Shown: positions 46,260 through 56,756, counted from the first letter of the stretch. The stretch is 64,000 nt of DNA from Segatella baroniae B14 (GCF_022024235.1 NZ_CP091799.1:1404001-1468000); one strand, 5' to 3'. Numbers and translations are program-made. The notes: generated by a model from the letters alone, not told the origin.

Positions 46260-48683
46260 CTTTAGTCCTACGGCTTTAGCCTGAAGGCAGAATTGGGCTG
46301 ACTTAGGTTGCAACACCACGATACATTTGCCATGAAAGGTGGTTCGCTTGGTGTCTTTAAATCGCTCCATAGAGGTTTGCTGACCATTGTCTACTCCTAC
46401 GATTTCTGCTCCTTGTGCCTCGAAATAGATGAGACGGTCTGCATTAGTTACCACCGTGCCCTGGGCGTCGGTGATATCAGCCTCAACATATACGAGATGC
46501 TTTACATCGCCAGTGGCGCGTGCGTTCTCCTTTCGGCCGTCATAATCTACCTTGAGTCTTATCTCACTTGGCAAGCCCGGAGTGTTATGTGTCTCCTGAC
46601 CTATCACTTTACCATTCTTTCGGGCTACTACCTTCACTTCGCCAGGTTCGTACACTACTCGCCACATCGCATGATATTCGTGTTCGGCCTTGCTTCTTAT
46701 ACCCTGGCTTTTACCATTCACAAAGAGTTCTACCTCATCGGCCTGATTGTAATAGCACCACATATCTATCGTCTGACCTTCTATCCAGTTCCAATAAGGA
46801 AACAGATGGAGCACAGGCTTGTCGGTCCACTCACTCTGATACATATAATATACATCCTTCGGGAAACCTGCCAGGTCTACGATGCCGAAATAACTGCTGC
46901 GGGCAGGAAAACCATACGGAGTAGGTTCGCCGATATAGTCGAAACCGGTCCATATAAACTGTCCGGATACATAAGGGGTATGCTTCACGATATCCCAAGT
47001 CTGCTCATGGGTAGAGCTCCACGATGCATGCATGTTATCGTATGCACTGCACATAAACGAGGGGTCGGTATAAGGCAGCCACCACTCTACCGGTGCCTGA
47101 TAGATACTGTCGGACGGCATCATGTAATAATCGCGCGACTGCAATGCACTGACACTCTCACTCAAGAGGAAGGGCTTTCCCGGAAAATGCTTAGGTACAT
47201 CTTTGATCCATTGATGGTGGTAATTGAAACCGATAATATCGAGGGCTCCGCTCTTAAAGAGGTGGTTATTGGGCGCCGGCTCATTACATCCTGCTGTTAT
47301 CGGCCGTGTAGTATCCAGTCGGCGTACGATATTCGCTAAATGCTGCGTAAGGAGGGCATTGGGGGTCATCTCTTTGCCATTGGCCAGAAGCGACTGGTCG
47401 TGACCGGCATTGAGTATAAGATTAGCTTGCTCCAAGGTGAGTGTATCGGCATCGGCCGACGACCACTGTTCGAGTACTTCATTGCCGATACTCCACATGA
47501 TAATACAAGGGTGATTACGGTCGCGCTTCACCATATCTGCCAAATCTCGCTCATGCCAGTCATCAAAGAAACGGGCATAATCGTTCTTGGTCTTCTTGCG
47601 ACGCCACATATCAAAACTCTCATCTGCTACCAGTAGTCCCATACTGTCGCACATGGCTAAGAGTTCTGGCGAAGGGGGATTATGACTGCATCGTATGGCA
47701 TTGGCTCCCATACGCTTCATCTTCTGCAATTCACGATGCAGGGCGTCTTCATTTAGGGCTGCTCCCAGACATCCTAAATCATGATGCAGGCAGACACCAT
47801 TGATCTTGATGTTCTTGCCGTTAAGCCAGTAGCCGGTCTTGGCATCAAACTTGCTATCGCGGAAGCCTGTCTGTGTGGTCACCTCGTCTATCACTTGCCT
47901 GCCTACGATAAGTTGTGATTTTACCTGATAGAGGTATGGATGGTCTATAGACCAGAGATGTGGATGCTTCACTCTTAACTTCTGGGTAGTGGCTTTCTGC
48001 TCTTGTAGAGCCACGACTTTACCCGAAGCATCATAGATGACATGGCGGATAACCGGACGTACTCCTTCACGGGCTTCGTCTGCTACGCTGACATCTACGA
48101 CGACCTCTCCCTTGGGCGTGGTCTGCACATGCACCCCCCAATGTGAAATATGCAAAGAGGAAGTGGACCTAAGCCATACATGGCGGTAGATGCCACAACC
48201 GCTGTACCATCGGCTATTGGGCTGGTCGCTGTTGTCTACACGCACAGCCACTACATTATCGCCACCCCTATTGAGATAAGGTGTGATATCGTATTCGAAA
48301 GAGCTGTAACCATACGGACGGGTTCCCATCTGATGACCATTTATCCATACGGTGGAATTCATATAGACACCGTCAAACTCTAGAAAATATCGCTGCGTGC
48401 CTACCGCCGGTATACTGAAATGCTTACGATACCATCCCACTCCACCCGGTAAGGCTCCGCCACTGGCACCCGACTTGTTTTCGGCATGGAAATCGCCTTC
48501 TATCGCCCAGTCGTGTGGCAAGGCGAGTTTACGCCAATAGCCATCGTGATAACCGGTTTGCGACATCTGGACTGAATCGCCCAAAACAAAAAGCCAGTCG
48601 TTATCAAACAGCTGGCATGTCCGTGCCTGTAACTCTGAAGATACGACCAGGGACATGATGATAGATAAGAATGCTTTCTTCAT
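46245..48683 (-). CDS. GH2 beta-galactosidase, exported
   Basis: An 812-residue glycoside hydrolase family 2 enzyme. Signal peptide MKKAFLSIIMSLVVSSELQA, jelly-roll sugar-binding domain with LPHDWAIEGDF and the YRKHFSIP strand, immunoglobulin-like domain, then the TIM barrel. Acid/base Glu402 lies in IMWSIGNEVLEQW and nucleophile Glu509 in PFLLSESVSAL; C-terminal Ig-like domains follow. No lipobox is seen, so periplasmic location is likely. In xyloglucan loci the GH2 removes galactose side chains, the role inferred here from the GH31 and GH5 neighbours. Last gene of the locus. Confidence 0.92.
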   Translation of the reverse strand: MKKAFLSIIMSLVVSSELQARTCQLFDNDWLFVLGDSVQMSQTGYHDGYWRKLALPHDWAIEGDFHAENKSGASGGALPGGVGWYRKHFSIPAVGTQRYFLEFDGVYMNSTVWINGHQMGTRPYGYSSFEYDITPYLNRGGDNVVAVRVDNSDQPNSRWYSGCGIYRHVWLRSTSSLHISHWGVHVQTTPKGEVVVDVSVADEAREGVRPVIRHVIYDASGKVVALQEQKATTQKLRVKHPHLWSIDHPYLYQVKSQLIVGRQVIDEVTTQTGFRDSKFDAKTGYWLNGKNIKINGVCLHHDLGCLGAALNEDALHRELQKMKRMGANAIRCSHNPPSPELLAMCDSMGLLVADESFDMWRRKKTKNDYARFFDDWHERDLADMVKRDRNHPCIIMWSIGNEVLEQWSSADADTLTLEQANLILNAGHDQSLLANGKEMTPNALLTQHLANIVRRLDTTRPITAGCNEPAPNNHLFKSGALDIIGFNYHHQWIKDVPKHFPGKPFLLSESVSALQSRDYYMMPSDSIYQAPVEWWLPYTDPSFMCSAYDNMHASWSSTHEQTWDIVKHTPYVSGQFIWTGFDYIGEPTPYGFPARSSYFGIVDLAGFPKDVYYMYQSEWTDKPVLHLFPYWNWIEGQTIDMWCYYNQADEVELFVNGKSQGIRSKAEHEYHAMWRVVYEPGEVKVVARKNGKVIGQETHNTPGLPSEIRLKVDYDGRKENARATGDVKHLVYVEADITDAQGTVVTNADRLIYFEAQGAEIVGVDNGQQTSMERFKDTKRTTFHGKCIVVLQPKSAQFCLQAKAVGLKGTRL

Positions 48684-48702
48684 ACTTGCCTGTTTTTTCG
48701 GT

Positions 48703-48815
48703 GTGGTAATGCTTGTTACCTGCCTGTGGTAATCTTGTTACCAGTATGTGGTAATGTTGTTACCAGTATGTGGTAATGCTGTTACCAGACTGTGGTAATA
48801 AGAGCCGTAGCCTGG
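48703..48815. repeat. Palindromic 22-23-bp tandem array between the GH31 and GH2 genes
   Basis: Units begin GTGGTAAT at 48703, 48726, 48748, 48770 and 48792, spacing 23, 22, 22, 22 bp. Each of the first four is a small inverted repeat (GGTAA...TTACC, loop 5-6 nt). The fifth has a longer spacer before its TAACA arm. The array lies in the 169-bp gap between GH31 and GH2, so in a read-through transcript it would form a row of hairpins. Confidence 0.85.
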
Positions 48816-48852
48816 TAACAAGACTGATCATTCGGTCATAGGAAAAAGGATA

Positions 48853-51765
48853 TTATAACTTGACCGTTACTGTTTTGCCTGTATACTTAACGACCTTACC
48901 GATGGCTTTATCCAAGTTGAAAGCGACTTTCTGGCCTGGCACACAGTATACTATCTTAAAGGTACGATTCTTCAACATACCGTAGAAATCGCCCTTGCGG
49001 TTACTTATCGTAAGCTGCTTGGCTGCATCATCGTAGCTGAAATCGATAGTGGCATACTTGCCCTTCTCATAGTTATAGTTGGTACCTTCATCTTCATAGA
49101 GGGTAAACTGACCGTTTTTACCGGCATAGACATAGAGGGTAATCTCTGAAGCCTTCTTCTGGTCAGACCATTCCATCTGTGGACCGTATGGCAAAATGGC
49201 ACCTGCCGGTACAAAGACAGGGATACGCTCGTATGGAGCATCGGCTGTAATCGTCTGTCCACCATCATAATACGTGTTGGTATAAAGATCATACCAGCCG
49301 TTTTGCTTTGGCAGATATACCTGGCGACTACGAGCACCATACTGACTGACTGGGCATGCCATCAGGGCTGGACCAAACATCCACTGGTCTTTGATATCCA
49401 GTACCTGAGTATCCTGACCATAATCCATAACCAAGGCACGCATCATCGTATAATCTTTGAAATGGATGGCTCCATTGAGACTGTAGATATATGGCATCAG
49501 GCGATAACGCAAACGGTCATAGTATACGATAGACTTGTAAGCAGGATGATTGTCGGGCGCTATGTTCCAAGGTTCACGATAGAGCACTTGTCCGTGGGCA
49601 CGATACAAAGGTACAAAGGCACCAAACTGGCTCCAGCGGGTCTGCAGTTCACGCCACTCTTTCAGGTCTGCATTCTTGCTATCATCCTTCTGACCGGAGT
49701 ACCACACTGCCCCATAACGGTCTTCTGGTGTAAAACCGCCCTGGTCCATACCCCAAATCGGCAGACCGGCAAGACAGTAGTTAAGTCCGGCCGTCATCTG
49801 AGCACGCATATCCTCCCATCGGCAGGCGATATCTCCACTCCACGAAGCTGTACTATAACGCTGAAGACCAGCAAAACCACTTCGGGTAAGCAGAAATACA
49901 CGGGTATCAGGCTTAACACTACGCTGTCCATGATAGATGGCATCGGCATTAACGATACTATATGCATTAAAATATTCTGTAGAAGAACCCAGATAAGTAG
50001 GGCCGCTAAGAGCCTTGCGATACCACATCGGAGTACAGTCGCGCACATTTGGCTCTGAGGCATCCATCCACCAGGAGTCTACACCATAATGATATTTCGT
50101 GTAAAGATTTTCATCCATCTGGCGCCAGAACATCTTACGCGCACCCGGTGCATAGGCATCATAGAAAGAACCCATAAAGCCGAGCCAGTCATAGATGCTG
50201 TCTTTTACAGCCTGATGATATATCCAACCATGAGCATCGAGCTCTTGATAGTTTTTGGTAGAACAATAGAACTTAGGCCATACACTGATCATAAAACGGC
50301 CGTGCATGGCATGAATACTATCGAGCATCGCCTGAGGATGAGGATAGCGACTTTTCTCAAACTCATGAGACCCCCAACTGTCAAGTTTCCAATAATTCCA
50401 GTCTTGTACGATATTGTCTATCGGGATATGGCGCTTGCGGAATTCACTCAATACATCCTCCATTTCGCCCGATGTCTTATACCGCTCACGACTCTGCCAG
50501 TAGCCTAAAGCCCACTTAGGATAGACTTGGGCTTTGCCCGTAAGGGTACGATATCCAGAGATGACTTGGTCGAGATTATCACCGGCAATAAAGTAATAAT
50601 CCATATCACGACTCATCTCACTCCAAATACGCAGTTTGCTCTGTTCCTCTTCGCTCTGAGGCACAGCAGCACGAAGTCCACAATAAGACACATCACCGTC
50701 AGGATACCAATCGATGAGTATCTTGGAACGTTTACCCTGCTTTAATGGAGCCTCAAACTTGAAAGAGTTAGGGTTCCAGGCTGTACGCCAACGCTCTGCT
50801 ACCACTTCCTTACCATCAATATATACCTTCATATAACCCGCATAGTAAAGGATAAAGCGGTATAAGTTATCGACCGGCGATTCTAAGTAGCCTTCATAGG
50901 TAACATGAGCCCCTTTCAGTTTGAAACCTTGAGGAAGATGGCCTATCGTCTCTGAATTTTCAAAATAGATACTGTCTTCCTGTCGTACCAGCGTCTTACC
51001 TTCGCTATCGGTATAGGTACCCGTAAGACTACCCTTTACTCCGTCTTTATTATATAGCGTAAAGGCACGATGAAGCTGCAGATAATCATTCGGATTACCA
51101 AAACGGCAATAACTGTAACTATCCCAAAGTATACCGTAATTCTTATTGCTCACTACAAACGGAACACTAATCTTGGTATTATACTGAAATAGGTCTTCGT
51201 TCTTGCCTTTCATATTGAGTTCTTCACTCTGATGCTGACCTAAACCATAGAAGGCCTCATCTTTAGGACTATCGAAGACAGCCTGCCACGTCCATCCATT
51301 CCGCTGCGCTTCAGTCAGTTTACCCACACCTATCTCACGCTCCGGTACTGTAAAAGGAGTAAAGGTCTTACCCTGCTTAGCATCTTCTGCAAGATACTGT
51401 TTCGTTCCATCAGCACTGTAGAAAGAAACCCTACCGGTAGCTTCGTCCAACCTGGCAAGTACTTTATCTGTTTTCACCATAACGATACCATTCTCTTCTG
51501 ATACCTGATAATGGGTAAACGGACGCTGAGGAACAATCATCAGACTATTCTTCTGTGGAAATGCTTGTTCTGCTGTAGACTCTACCCTGATAATATGGTC
51601 GCTTACAACCTGAAGACGAACGAAAGAGGGGCCACGGTCTACATGATGCTGTAATTGTACTGTGATAAAATTACCATTCTGAGTGTAGCCTGCAGCCAAG
51701 GCAGCTGATGCACTCATAGATAAAATGGTAGATAAGATTGTTCGGGTTATTTTCATTGTTTTCAT
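48853..51765 (-). CDS. GH31 alpha-xylosidase-type enzyme with PA14 insert, exported
   Basis: A 970-residue protein. Signal peptide (residues 1-25), N-terminal beta-sandwich, a PA14-like insert at about 240-375 (FILYYAGYMKVYIDGKEV, then SYCGLRAAVP), then the GH31 barrel. IDNIVQDWNYWKLDSWG begins the catalytic region, and the nucleophile Asp568 lies in DSWWMDASEPN. A C-terminal beta domain includes FTLYEDEGTNYNYEKG. A PA14-bearing GH31 beside GH2 and GH5 matches the alpha-xylosidase of characterised Bacteroides xyloglucan loci; alpha-glucosidase activity cannot be excluded from sequence alone. Confidence 0.9.
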   Translation of the reverse strand: MKTMKITRTILSTILSMSASAALAAGYTQNGNFITVQLQHHVDRGPSFVRLQVVSDHIIRVESTAEQAFPQKNSLMIVPQRPFTHYQVSEENGIVMVKTDKVLARLDEATGRVSFYSADGTKQYLAEDAKQGKTFTPFTVPEREIGVGKLTEAQRNGWTWQAVFDSPKDEAFYGLGQHQSEELNMKGKNEDLFQYNTKISVPFVVSNKNYGILWDSYSYCRFGNPNDYLQLHRAFTLYNKDGVKGSLTGTYTDSEGKTLVRQEDSIYFENSETIGHLPQGFKLKGAHVTYEGYLESPVDNLYRFILYYAGYMKVYIDGKEVVAERWRTAWNPNSFKFEAPLKQGKRSKILIDWYPDGDVSYCGLRAAVPQSEEEQSKLRIWSEMSRDMDYYFIAGDNLDQVISGYRTLTGKAQVYPKWALGYWQSRERYKTSGEMEDVLSEFRKRHIPIDNIVQDWNYWKLDSWGSHEFEKSRYPHPQAMLDSIHAMHGRFMISVWPKFYCSTKNYQELDAHGWIYHQAVKDSIYDWLGFMGSFYDAYAPGARKMFWRQMDENLYTKYHYGVDSWWMDASEPNVRDCTPMWYRKALSGPTYLGSSTEYFNAYSIVNADAIYHGQRSVKPDTRVFLLTRSGFAGLQRYSTASWSGDIACRWEDMRAQMTAGLNYCLAGLPIWGMDQGGFTPEDRYGAVWYSGQKDDSKNADLKEWRELQTRWSQFGAFVPLYRAHGQVLYREPWNIAPDNHPAYKSIVYYDRLRYRLMPYIYSLNGAIHFKDYTMMRALVMDYGQDTQVLDIKDQWMFGPALMACPVSQYGARSRQVYLPKQNGWYDLYTNTYYDGGQTITADAPYERIPVFVPAGAILPYGPQMEWSDQKKASEITLYVYAGKNGQFTLYEDEGTNYNYEKGKYATIDFSYDDAAKQLTISNRKGDFYGMLKNRTFKIVYCVPGQKVAFNLDKAIGKVVKYTGKTVTVKL

Positions 51766-51781
51766 TAAAATATTAGCGGTA

Positions 51782-51789
51782 CAAAGGTA
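51782..51789 (-). promoter_or_regulatory. -7 element of the GH31 gene
   Basis: Minus-strand TACCTTTG, exact consensus; start near 51775 gives a leader of only about 10 nt. Suggests GH31-GH2 is its own transcription unit, separate from the regulator gene upstream. Confidence 0.55.
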
Positions 51790-51843
51790 CTACTAATTGT
51801 AATTTATAGTATGATAATATGTTTCCAATAAAGGTATGAAATG

Positions 51844-54800
51844 TTAATTTCCGCGGTGTTTCTTGTACTGTGAAGGAGTCTGTCCGTAGGCTTCGGCAAA
51901 ATATTTCGAAAAATATCGTGGATTATTAAACCCTGTATGATATGCTATTTCGCTAACGGTAAGTTCTCCCTTTAACAAGAGTTTTTCTGCAGCTTCCAAT
52001 CGTTTGGCTCTAATGTATTCTGAAGGCGTGCTACCCGTAAGAGGTACCATTCGCTTATACAACTGTACACGAGACATCGCCACTTCCTGACTCAATACTT
52101 CTACGGATAAATCCGGATCATCCAGATGGTCATGAATATATCGGTCTACTTTGGTCAGAAGCTTACGATCTGATTCAGAGATACAAGGTGTCGATATCGC
52201 ATCTGCTCCTATCGCCTCCATATCGCCATTTCCCTTAGTATGATGATTCTGACGACTGGCCCACGTCATGAGATTAGCCATACGGAGTCTGAGCAAATCC
52301 ATGCTGAATGGTTTGGTGATATAATCATCTGCACCATGCTCCAAGCCTTCTATTTTCTGTAGCATCGTGAGTCGGGCTGTCAACATAATAACGGGGATAT
52401 TAGCGGTTGCAGGATTACCCTTCAACAGTCGACAGAACTCATTACCGTCCATAACAGGCATCATGACATCACTGAGGATAATATGCGGTCTATGCTCTGC
52501 TATCTTTTCCAAAGCTACCTTACCATTCTCAGCCTCTACGACTTCATAATGATCTGACAATTCCTCACGCATAAATTCCCGGAAATCGTCACTGTCATCA
52601 ACAAGTAATACTACGGGCTTATGGGATAACTGCACCTGAGGAGTTTCTACCTTGATATGTTCCACAGGCTCTGCCACACTCGATATCATCGTATCTTGCA
52701 AACTGTCTGACATGTCTTCGGGCAAGCGTACAGGCAACTGGATGACAAAGATAGAACCACCTACCGGATTATCTTCTACATGAATAGTACCATCGTGCAT
52801 CTCAACGTAGCGCTTGGTTATATTCAGACCGATACCACTTCCACCGGTAGGTTTCATCTCTGTTCCATTCACTTGATAGAAACTATTGAATATCTTATTT
52901 TTATCCTCGTCGCTGATACCTTTACCGGTGTCGGATACACGAATTTCTAGAGTATCCTGTTCGCCATCGCTACGCTTCATAACATGAAGCTGAACTGATA
53001 CAAGACCTCCGTCAGGGGTAAATTTATAAGCGTTACTCAATAAATTATTGATAGATTTATTAATCTTATCGGAATCAAATTCCATGACAAGCTGCGGTTC
53101 GGCAGAGTAAAAAGACAACTGGATACTGTCATTGCCCAAAGAGTCGAATGAATCGCAGATATTCTTAATAAACGAAACGATATCGCCACTGAGCAAATTT
53201 AATGTTTCCTTATTCTTATCCAACTTACGGAAGTCTAATATCTGATTCACCAAGGTAAGCAGTCGCTCAGCATTACGATGAATCAACTTTAGCTTATAGC
53301 GCTTGTCTTCATCTTCCTCCTTCTTGATCATAGAAGCCAATGGCGATATTATCAGAGTCAACGGAGTACGAAGTTCATGGCTGATATTGGTAAAGAAATT
53401 AAGTTTCAGCTCGTTCAACTGCTTATCCTTGAGTGCATTTTCCTCTAAACGACGTTCTCTAAAGGCAGCCTGTTGTACGCTTCGTTCATGATTACGATAA
53501 TAGAGGAATCCTAAAATCAACAAGACGACATAACACAGAATAGCCCAGATAGAAAGATAGAACGGAGGCTCTACTACAATCTCCAGTTGGCTCACGTTAT
53601 CGCTGATGGTACCATCAGCATTGACCACCTTTATCTCAAGGATATAGTGCCCGTAAGATAGGTTCGTAAAGGTAATACTTGGCTTATCTTCTGGTGTCAT
53701 CAACCATTCCTCTGCCCCCTTATTCAGACGATATAAGAATCGGCTACGCGATGGCAAAGTCACTTCGTTGGATGCCAAGAGAATAGTAAAGTCGCTCTCA
53801 TTGCTCTGCAACTCTACCTTACGCGACTTATCAAGTATTTCGCTCAAGACAACACGCCCATTAAATTTTTCACCAACCGACAACGGATGCCCCAAAAGAA
53901 TAAGTCCGCTAAAGATAACCTTAGGGTTACTTTTTTTAGAACTGATTCTCTTTGGTTGAATGATATTGATACCATCCTGGCCACCCACAACAATCTCTCC
54001 CTTACGAGTAATCAGTACCGAGCGCTCATTAAACTGTCGGGTCTGTAAACCATCTAACGAGCTATACGATATGCTGGATAATTCATAACCATGACGACCT
54101 GCTGATGGGGTAACACAAGTAATCTGATGATCATAGACCACCCAGACACGATGCTGTAAATCTTCTATAACCGAACAACCTGTACCATGATGATTACTCT
54201 TTCCATTGACTACTTCGAGCTGATTATGAAGAGGATGATACATCGTAACGCCCGACGGAGTTGCCATCCATATCATACCACGACTATCCTCGATAATACT
54301 CGTAACAGAGGGACTCAAGAATGAACGACCATCTGATGTACTCTTGATATTCGTAAACTTACCTTTGGCTACGTTAAATATCGAATAATGAAGGGAATGG
54401 CCTATAAGTATCTGCCCATTTTGCATGAGGCAAAGATCAAAAACATAGTTTGATGGAAGTTCACTATTGTCGGTATTATAAGTAGTAAACCGGTCTGTCT
54501 TCGGGTTATACACCTGCACACCTCCACCCAATGTTCCGATAATAACATTTCCGCGCTGGTCTTCTTCTAAACACCACACATTATCGTTTGATAATCCACC
54601 ACTCCCCTTCCGTGAACGAAATACTTTCCACTGTCCATGGCTATATCTCACCATACCACCATTATAAGTGCCAAAATACATAGAACCGTCTGAAGCCATC
54701 AAAGAACTGACGATTACTTCAGAACCCAAACCGGTAATCGAAGAAGAAAAATTCTGAACTGTACCCGTTACTCGATTGTAAGCCACAATACCCTTATCAT

Positions 54801-55944
54801 TGGTTCCACACCATAACACTCCATTTTTATCCTCACATATCGTGCAGATATCACCTAAATAAATTGTAGAGAATAAGGATGAATGTGGTGAATAAAAACC
54901 GACACCATTCTTATAGGCTCCCAACCATACAGAACCTAAATTATCTATATAAATCTTATGTAATGTGTTATCAGGCACACAACCCTGCTGGTTTCTCTGA
55001 TAAGTATAATTAGAGAAGGTAGATGTTTTCCAGTCGATAACAAATAAGCCTTGATGGTCTGTTGCAATCCAGGTACGTCCATAATCATCTTCTTGTACAT
55101 CGTGCACTAAAATATTCTCACGGCCTATCTTGATGCCTTTTGATATCAGGTATGTATTGCATCCTTCATACCACTTTTTATCCTGGGCACTATAGACAAA
55201 GGTGATATCGTCTGCTATTACCCAATAATTGCTATGCTTGTCTACGATTAATTTATATCCCGCATGATTCTTGAGATGCAAACTTGGATAACGCTTAATC
55301 CACTTGACTCGCCCAAGCAAACCATCAATAGACATCAATGTTCCGTCCTTATAAACGGCTATCAGTCTGCCGTTCACATCTTGCATACTGGTTATTTCTC
55401 CTTTGGGTATCACTCTTACGCCAGAACCTCCCTGGGAGAAATAAACATGTTTACCCGTCTTGGCATGATAGAAATATACCCCCTTGCCATAGATAGAAAA
55501 CCACATATTCTTCTGACTGTCGATATATACTTTGTCAGGATAATCCTTCTTCATACCATGCTTCTGCATCCAAACATCGATATGAACATCAAAGGTCTCT
55601 GTCAGGTAATCATAGATACAATATCCCATAGAGGTATGCACCCATAAATTATCTTCTGCATCTTGCTGAATACCGTCTACAAAGTTATTAGGAAGAGAAC
55701 TTTTGTCGTTGCTGTCAAAAAAGAAGTTCTTAAATCGAAAACCGTCATAACGGTCTAAACCAGACTGAGTGGCAAACCACATAAAGCCATTGTGATCTTT
55801 CAATATATCATTAACCTGAGAATTACTCAATCCATCACGACTTTCCAAGGTATGAAACTGCATATCCTGCAAAAGAGCGCATACTGGCATATTCTGCAAA
55901 ATCATCCATACTATAATAAGAAAAATTCTTAAACGTTTATTCAT
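51844..55944 (-). CDS. Hybrid two-component system sensor kinase/response regulator (HTCS)
   Basis: A 1366-residue single-chain regulator. Signal/anchor helix at the N-terminus, two periplasmic beta-propeller halves with repeats such as DHNGFMWFATQSGLDRYDG and EDKNGVLWCGTNDKGI, and a Y_Y_Y-type domain (about 735-800). One transmembrane helix lies near 805-825. The kinase core has phospho-acceptor His856 in NISHELRTPLTL and ATP-lid GGSGIGLNITKRYV. A receiver domain has Asp1159 in ILSDVMMPVMDG, and an AraC-type helix-turn-helix ends with NPRYFSKYFAEAYGQTP. HTCS proteins bind oligosaccharides in the periplasm and switch on the linked utilisation genes. Confidence 0.95.
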   Translation of the reverse strand: MNKRLRIFLIIVWMILQNMPVCALLQDMQFHTLESRDGLSNSQVNDILKDHNGFMWFATQSGLDRYDGFRFKNFFFDSNDKSSLPNNFVDGIQQDAEDNLWVHTSMGYCIYDYLTETFDVHIDVWMQKHGMKKDYPDKVYIDSQKNMWFSIYGKGVYFYHAKTGKHVYFSQGGSGVRVIPKGEITSMQDVNGRLIAVYKDGTLMSIDGLLGRVKWIKRYPSLHLKNHAGYKLIVDKHSNYWVIADDITFVYSAQDKKWYEGCNTYLISKGIKIGRENILVHDVQEDDYGRTWIATDHQGLFVIDWKTSTFSNYTYQRNQQGCVPDNTLHKIYIDNLGSVWLGAYKNGVGFYSPHSSLFSTIYLGDICTICEDKNGVLWCGTNDKGIVAYNRVTGTVQNFSSSITGLGSEVIVSSLMASDGSMYFGTYNGGMVRYSHGQWKVFRSRKGSGGLSNDNVWCLEEDQRGNVIIGTLGGGVQVYNPKTDRFTTYNTDNSELPSNYVFDLCLMQNGQILIGHSLHYSIFNVAKGKFTNIKSTSDGRSFLSPSVTSIIEDSRGMIWMATPSGVTMYHPLHNQLEVVNGKSNHHGTGCSVIEDLQHRVWVVYDHQITCVTPSAGRHGYELSSISYSSLDGLQTRQFNERSVLITRKGEIVVGGQDGINIIQPKRISSKKSNPKVIFSGLILLGHPLSVGEKFNGRVVLSEILDKSRKVELQSNESDFTILLASNEVTLPSRSRFLYRLNKGAEEWLMTPEDKPSITFTNLSYGHYILEIKVVNADGTISDNVSQLEIVVEPPFYLSIWAILCYVVLLILGFLYYRNHERSVQQAAFRERRLEENALKDKQLNELKLNFFTNISHELRTPLTLIISPLASMIKKEEDEDKRYKLKLIHRNAERLLTLVNQILDFRKLDKNKETLNLLSGDIVSFIKNICDSFDSLGNDSIQLSFYSAEPQLVMEFDSDKINKSINNLLSNAYKFTPDGGLVSVQLHVMKRSDGEQDTLEIRVSDTGKGISDEDKNKIFNSFYQVNGTEMKPTGGSGIGLNITKRYVEMHDGTIHVEDNPVGGSIFVIQLPVRLPEDMSDSLQDTMISSVAEPVEHIKVETPQVQLSHKPVVLLVDDSDDFREFMREELSDHYEVVEAENGKVALEKIAEHRPHIILSDVMMPVMDGNEFCRLLKGNPATANIPVIMLTARLTMLQKIEGLEHGADDYITKPFSMDLLRLRMANLMTWASRQNHHTKGNGDMEAIGADAISTPCISESDRKLLTKVDRYIHDHLDDPDLSVEVLSQEVAMSRVQLYKRMVPLTGSTPSEYIRAKRLEAAEKLLLKGELTVSEIAYHTGFNNPRYFSKYFAEAYGQTPSQYKKHRGN

Positions 55945-55993
55945 GGTTATTCCTGGTTACTTCTTCAAGATGCGATGAAAATATTTTTCTCTA

Positions 55994-56001
55994 CAAAAAT
56001 A
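55994..56001 (-). promoter_or_regulatory. Possible -7 element of the HTCS gene
   Basis: Minus-strand TATTTTTG, TAnnTTTG match in AT-rich DNA; leader about 43 nt. Confidence 0.35.
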
Positions 56002-56054
56002 AAATAAATATATTAAACTAAAAAATAAAACTATACAATTTTAAACCATGGTAG

Positions 56055-56711
56055 TTAGGATTGATGCAACTGTTGGGTGTCAACTCGCTTATGATCACCA
56101 TCGAAATGATAAAAGTGAGTTTTCCCTCTCAACTGAATATGTTCTGCGCGCTTTGCTGATAAAAATAGCCGATGACAATCTACATGTAAATTGGTAAACA
56201 TGACATCGTTAACATCACCAACGATCTCGTGCATTTGCATACAGGCATTCAAATGGGCTACATTCACACCAGACAGGTTTACTCGAAGTGATTTACCAAC
56301 GAGAGGTTTGCCATGCACCAACACTTGTCCTGCATCACATACACAAATTTCATCCAATGCAGGAGCCTTGATTCTGACGTGCATCTGTCTATGCTGTTTA
56401 TCGTTCTGCTGCAGATAGCCTATATGTAGTACACCATCGGTTACCTGACTACTATTCTGATTAACCACCGACTGAATTCCTTCTACTTGTACATCGCATG
56501 CCGGACCAACCTCTATATCTACTGTCGATACATGACTGACTGATACCCCATGAAAGGCTTCCACCGGACAAGTCTGATGAGTAACAATCGTATCTGTGGA
56601 AGAAGGCTGATAATCAGACTTTAATACGGGGCGATTAGGGTGACTGCACGATAAAGCCACCCAAAAAATAACACTACTTAGAAGAAATTTATATACATTG
56701 TACATCTTCAT
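56055..56711 (-). CDS. Lipoprotein with DUF2807 (head-GIN)-like beta-helix domain
   Basis: A 218-residue protein. N-terminal signal with lipobox SSVIFWVALSCS predicts a lipoprotein (Cys about residue 22). The rest is a repetitive beta-rich domain (FHGVSVSHVSTVDIEVGPA, then LRVNLSGVNVAHLNACM) resembling the DUF2807 'putative auto-transporter adhesin, head GIN' family. Function unknown. It sits between the GH5 operon terminator and the HTCS gene, an unusual place for this family, and may simply be a neighbour of the locus. Many His and Cys residues for its size. Confidence 0.65.
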   Translation of the reverse strand: MKMYNVYKFLLSSVIFWVALSCSHPNRPVLKSDYQPSSTDTIVTHQTCPVEAFHGVSVSHVSTVDIEVGPACDVQVEGIQSVVNQNSSQVTDGVLHIGYLQQNDKQHRQMHVRIKAPALDEICVCDAGQVLVHGKPLVGKSLRVNLSGVNVAHLNACMQMHEIVGDVNDVMFTNLHVDCHRLFLSAKRAEHIQLRGKTHFYHFDGDHKRVDTQQLHQS

Positions 56712-56756
56712 ATTCTTGAGGAACGTTACATAGCAAAAACTATTATATACATAACG

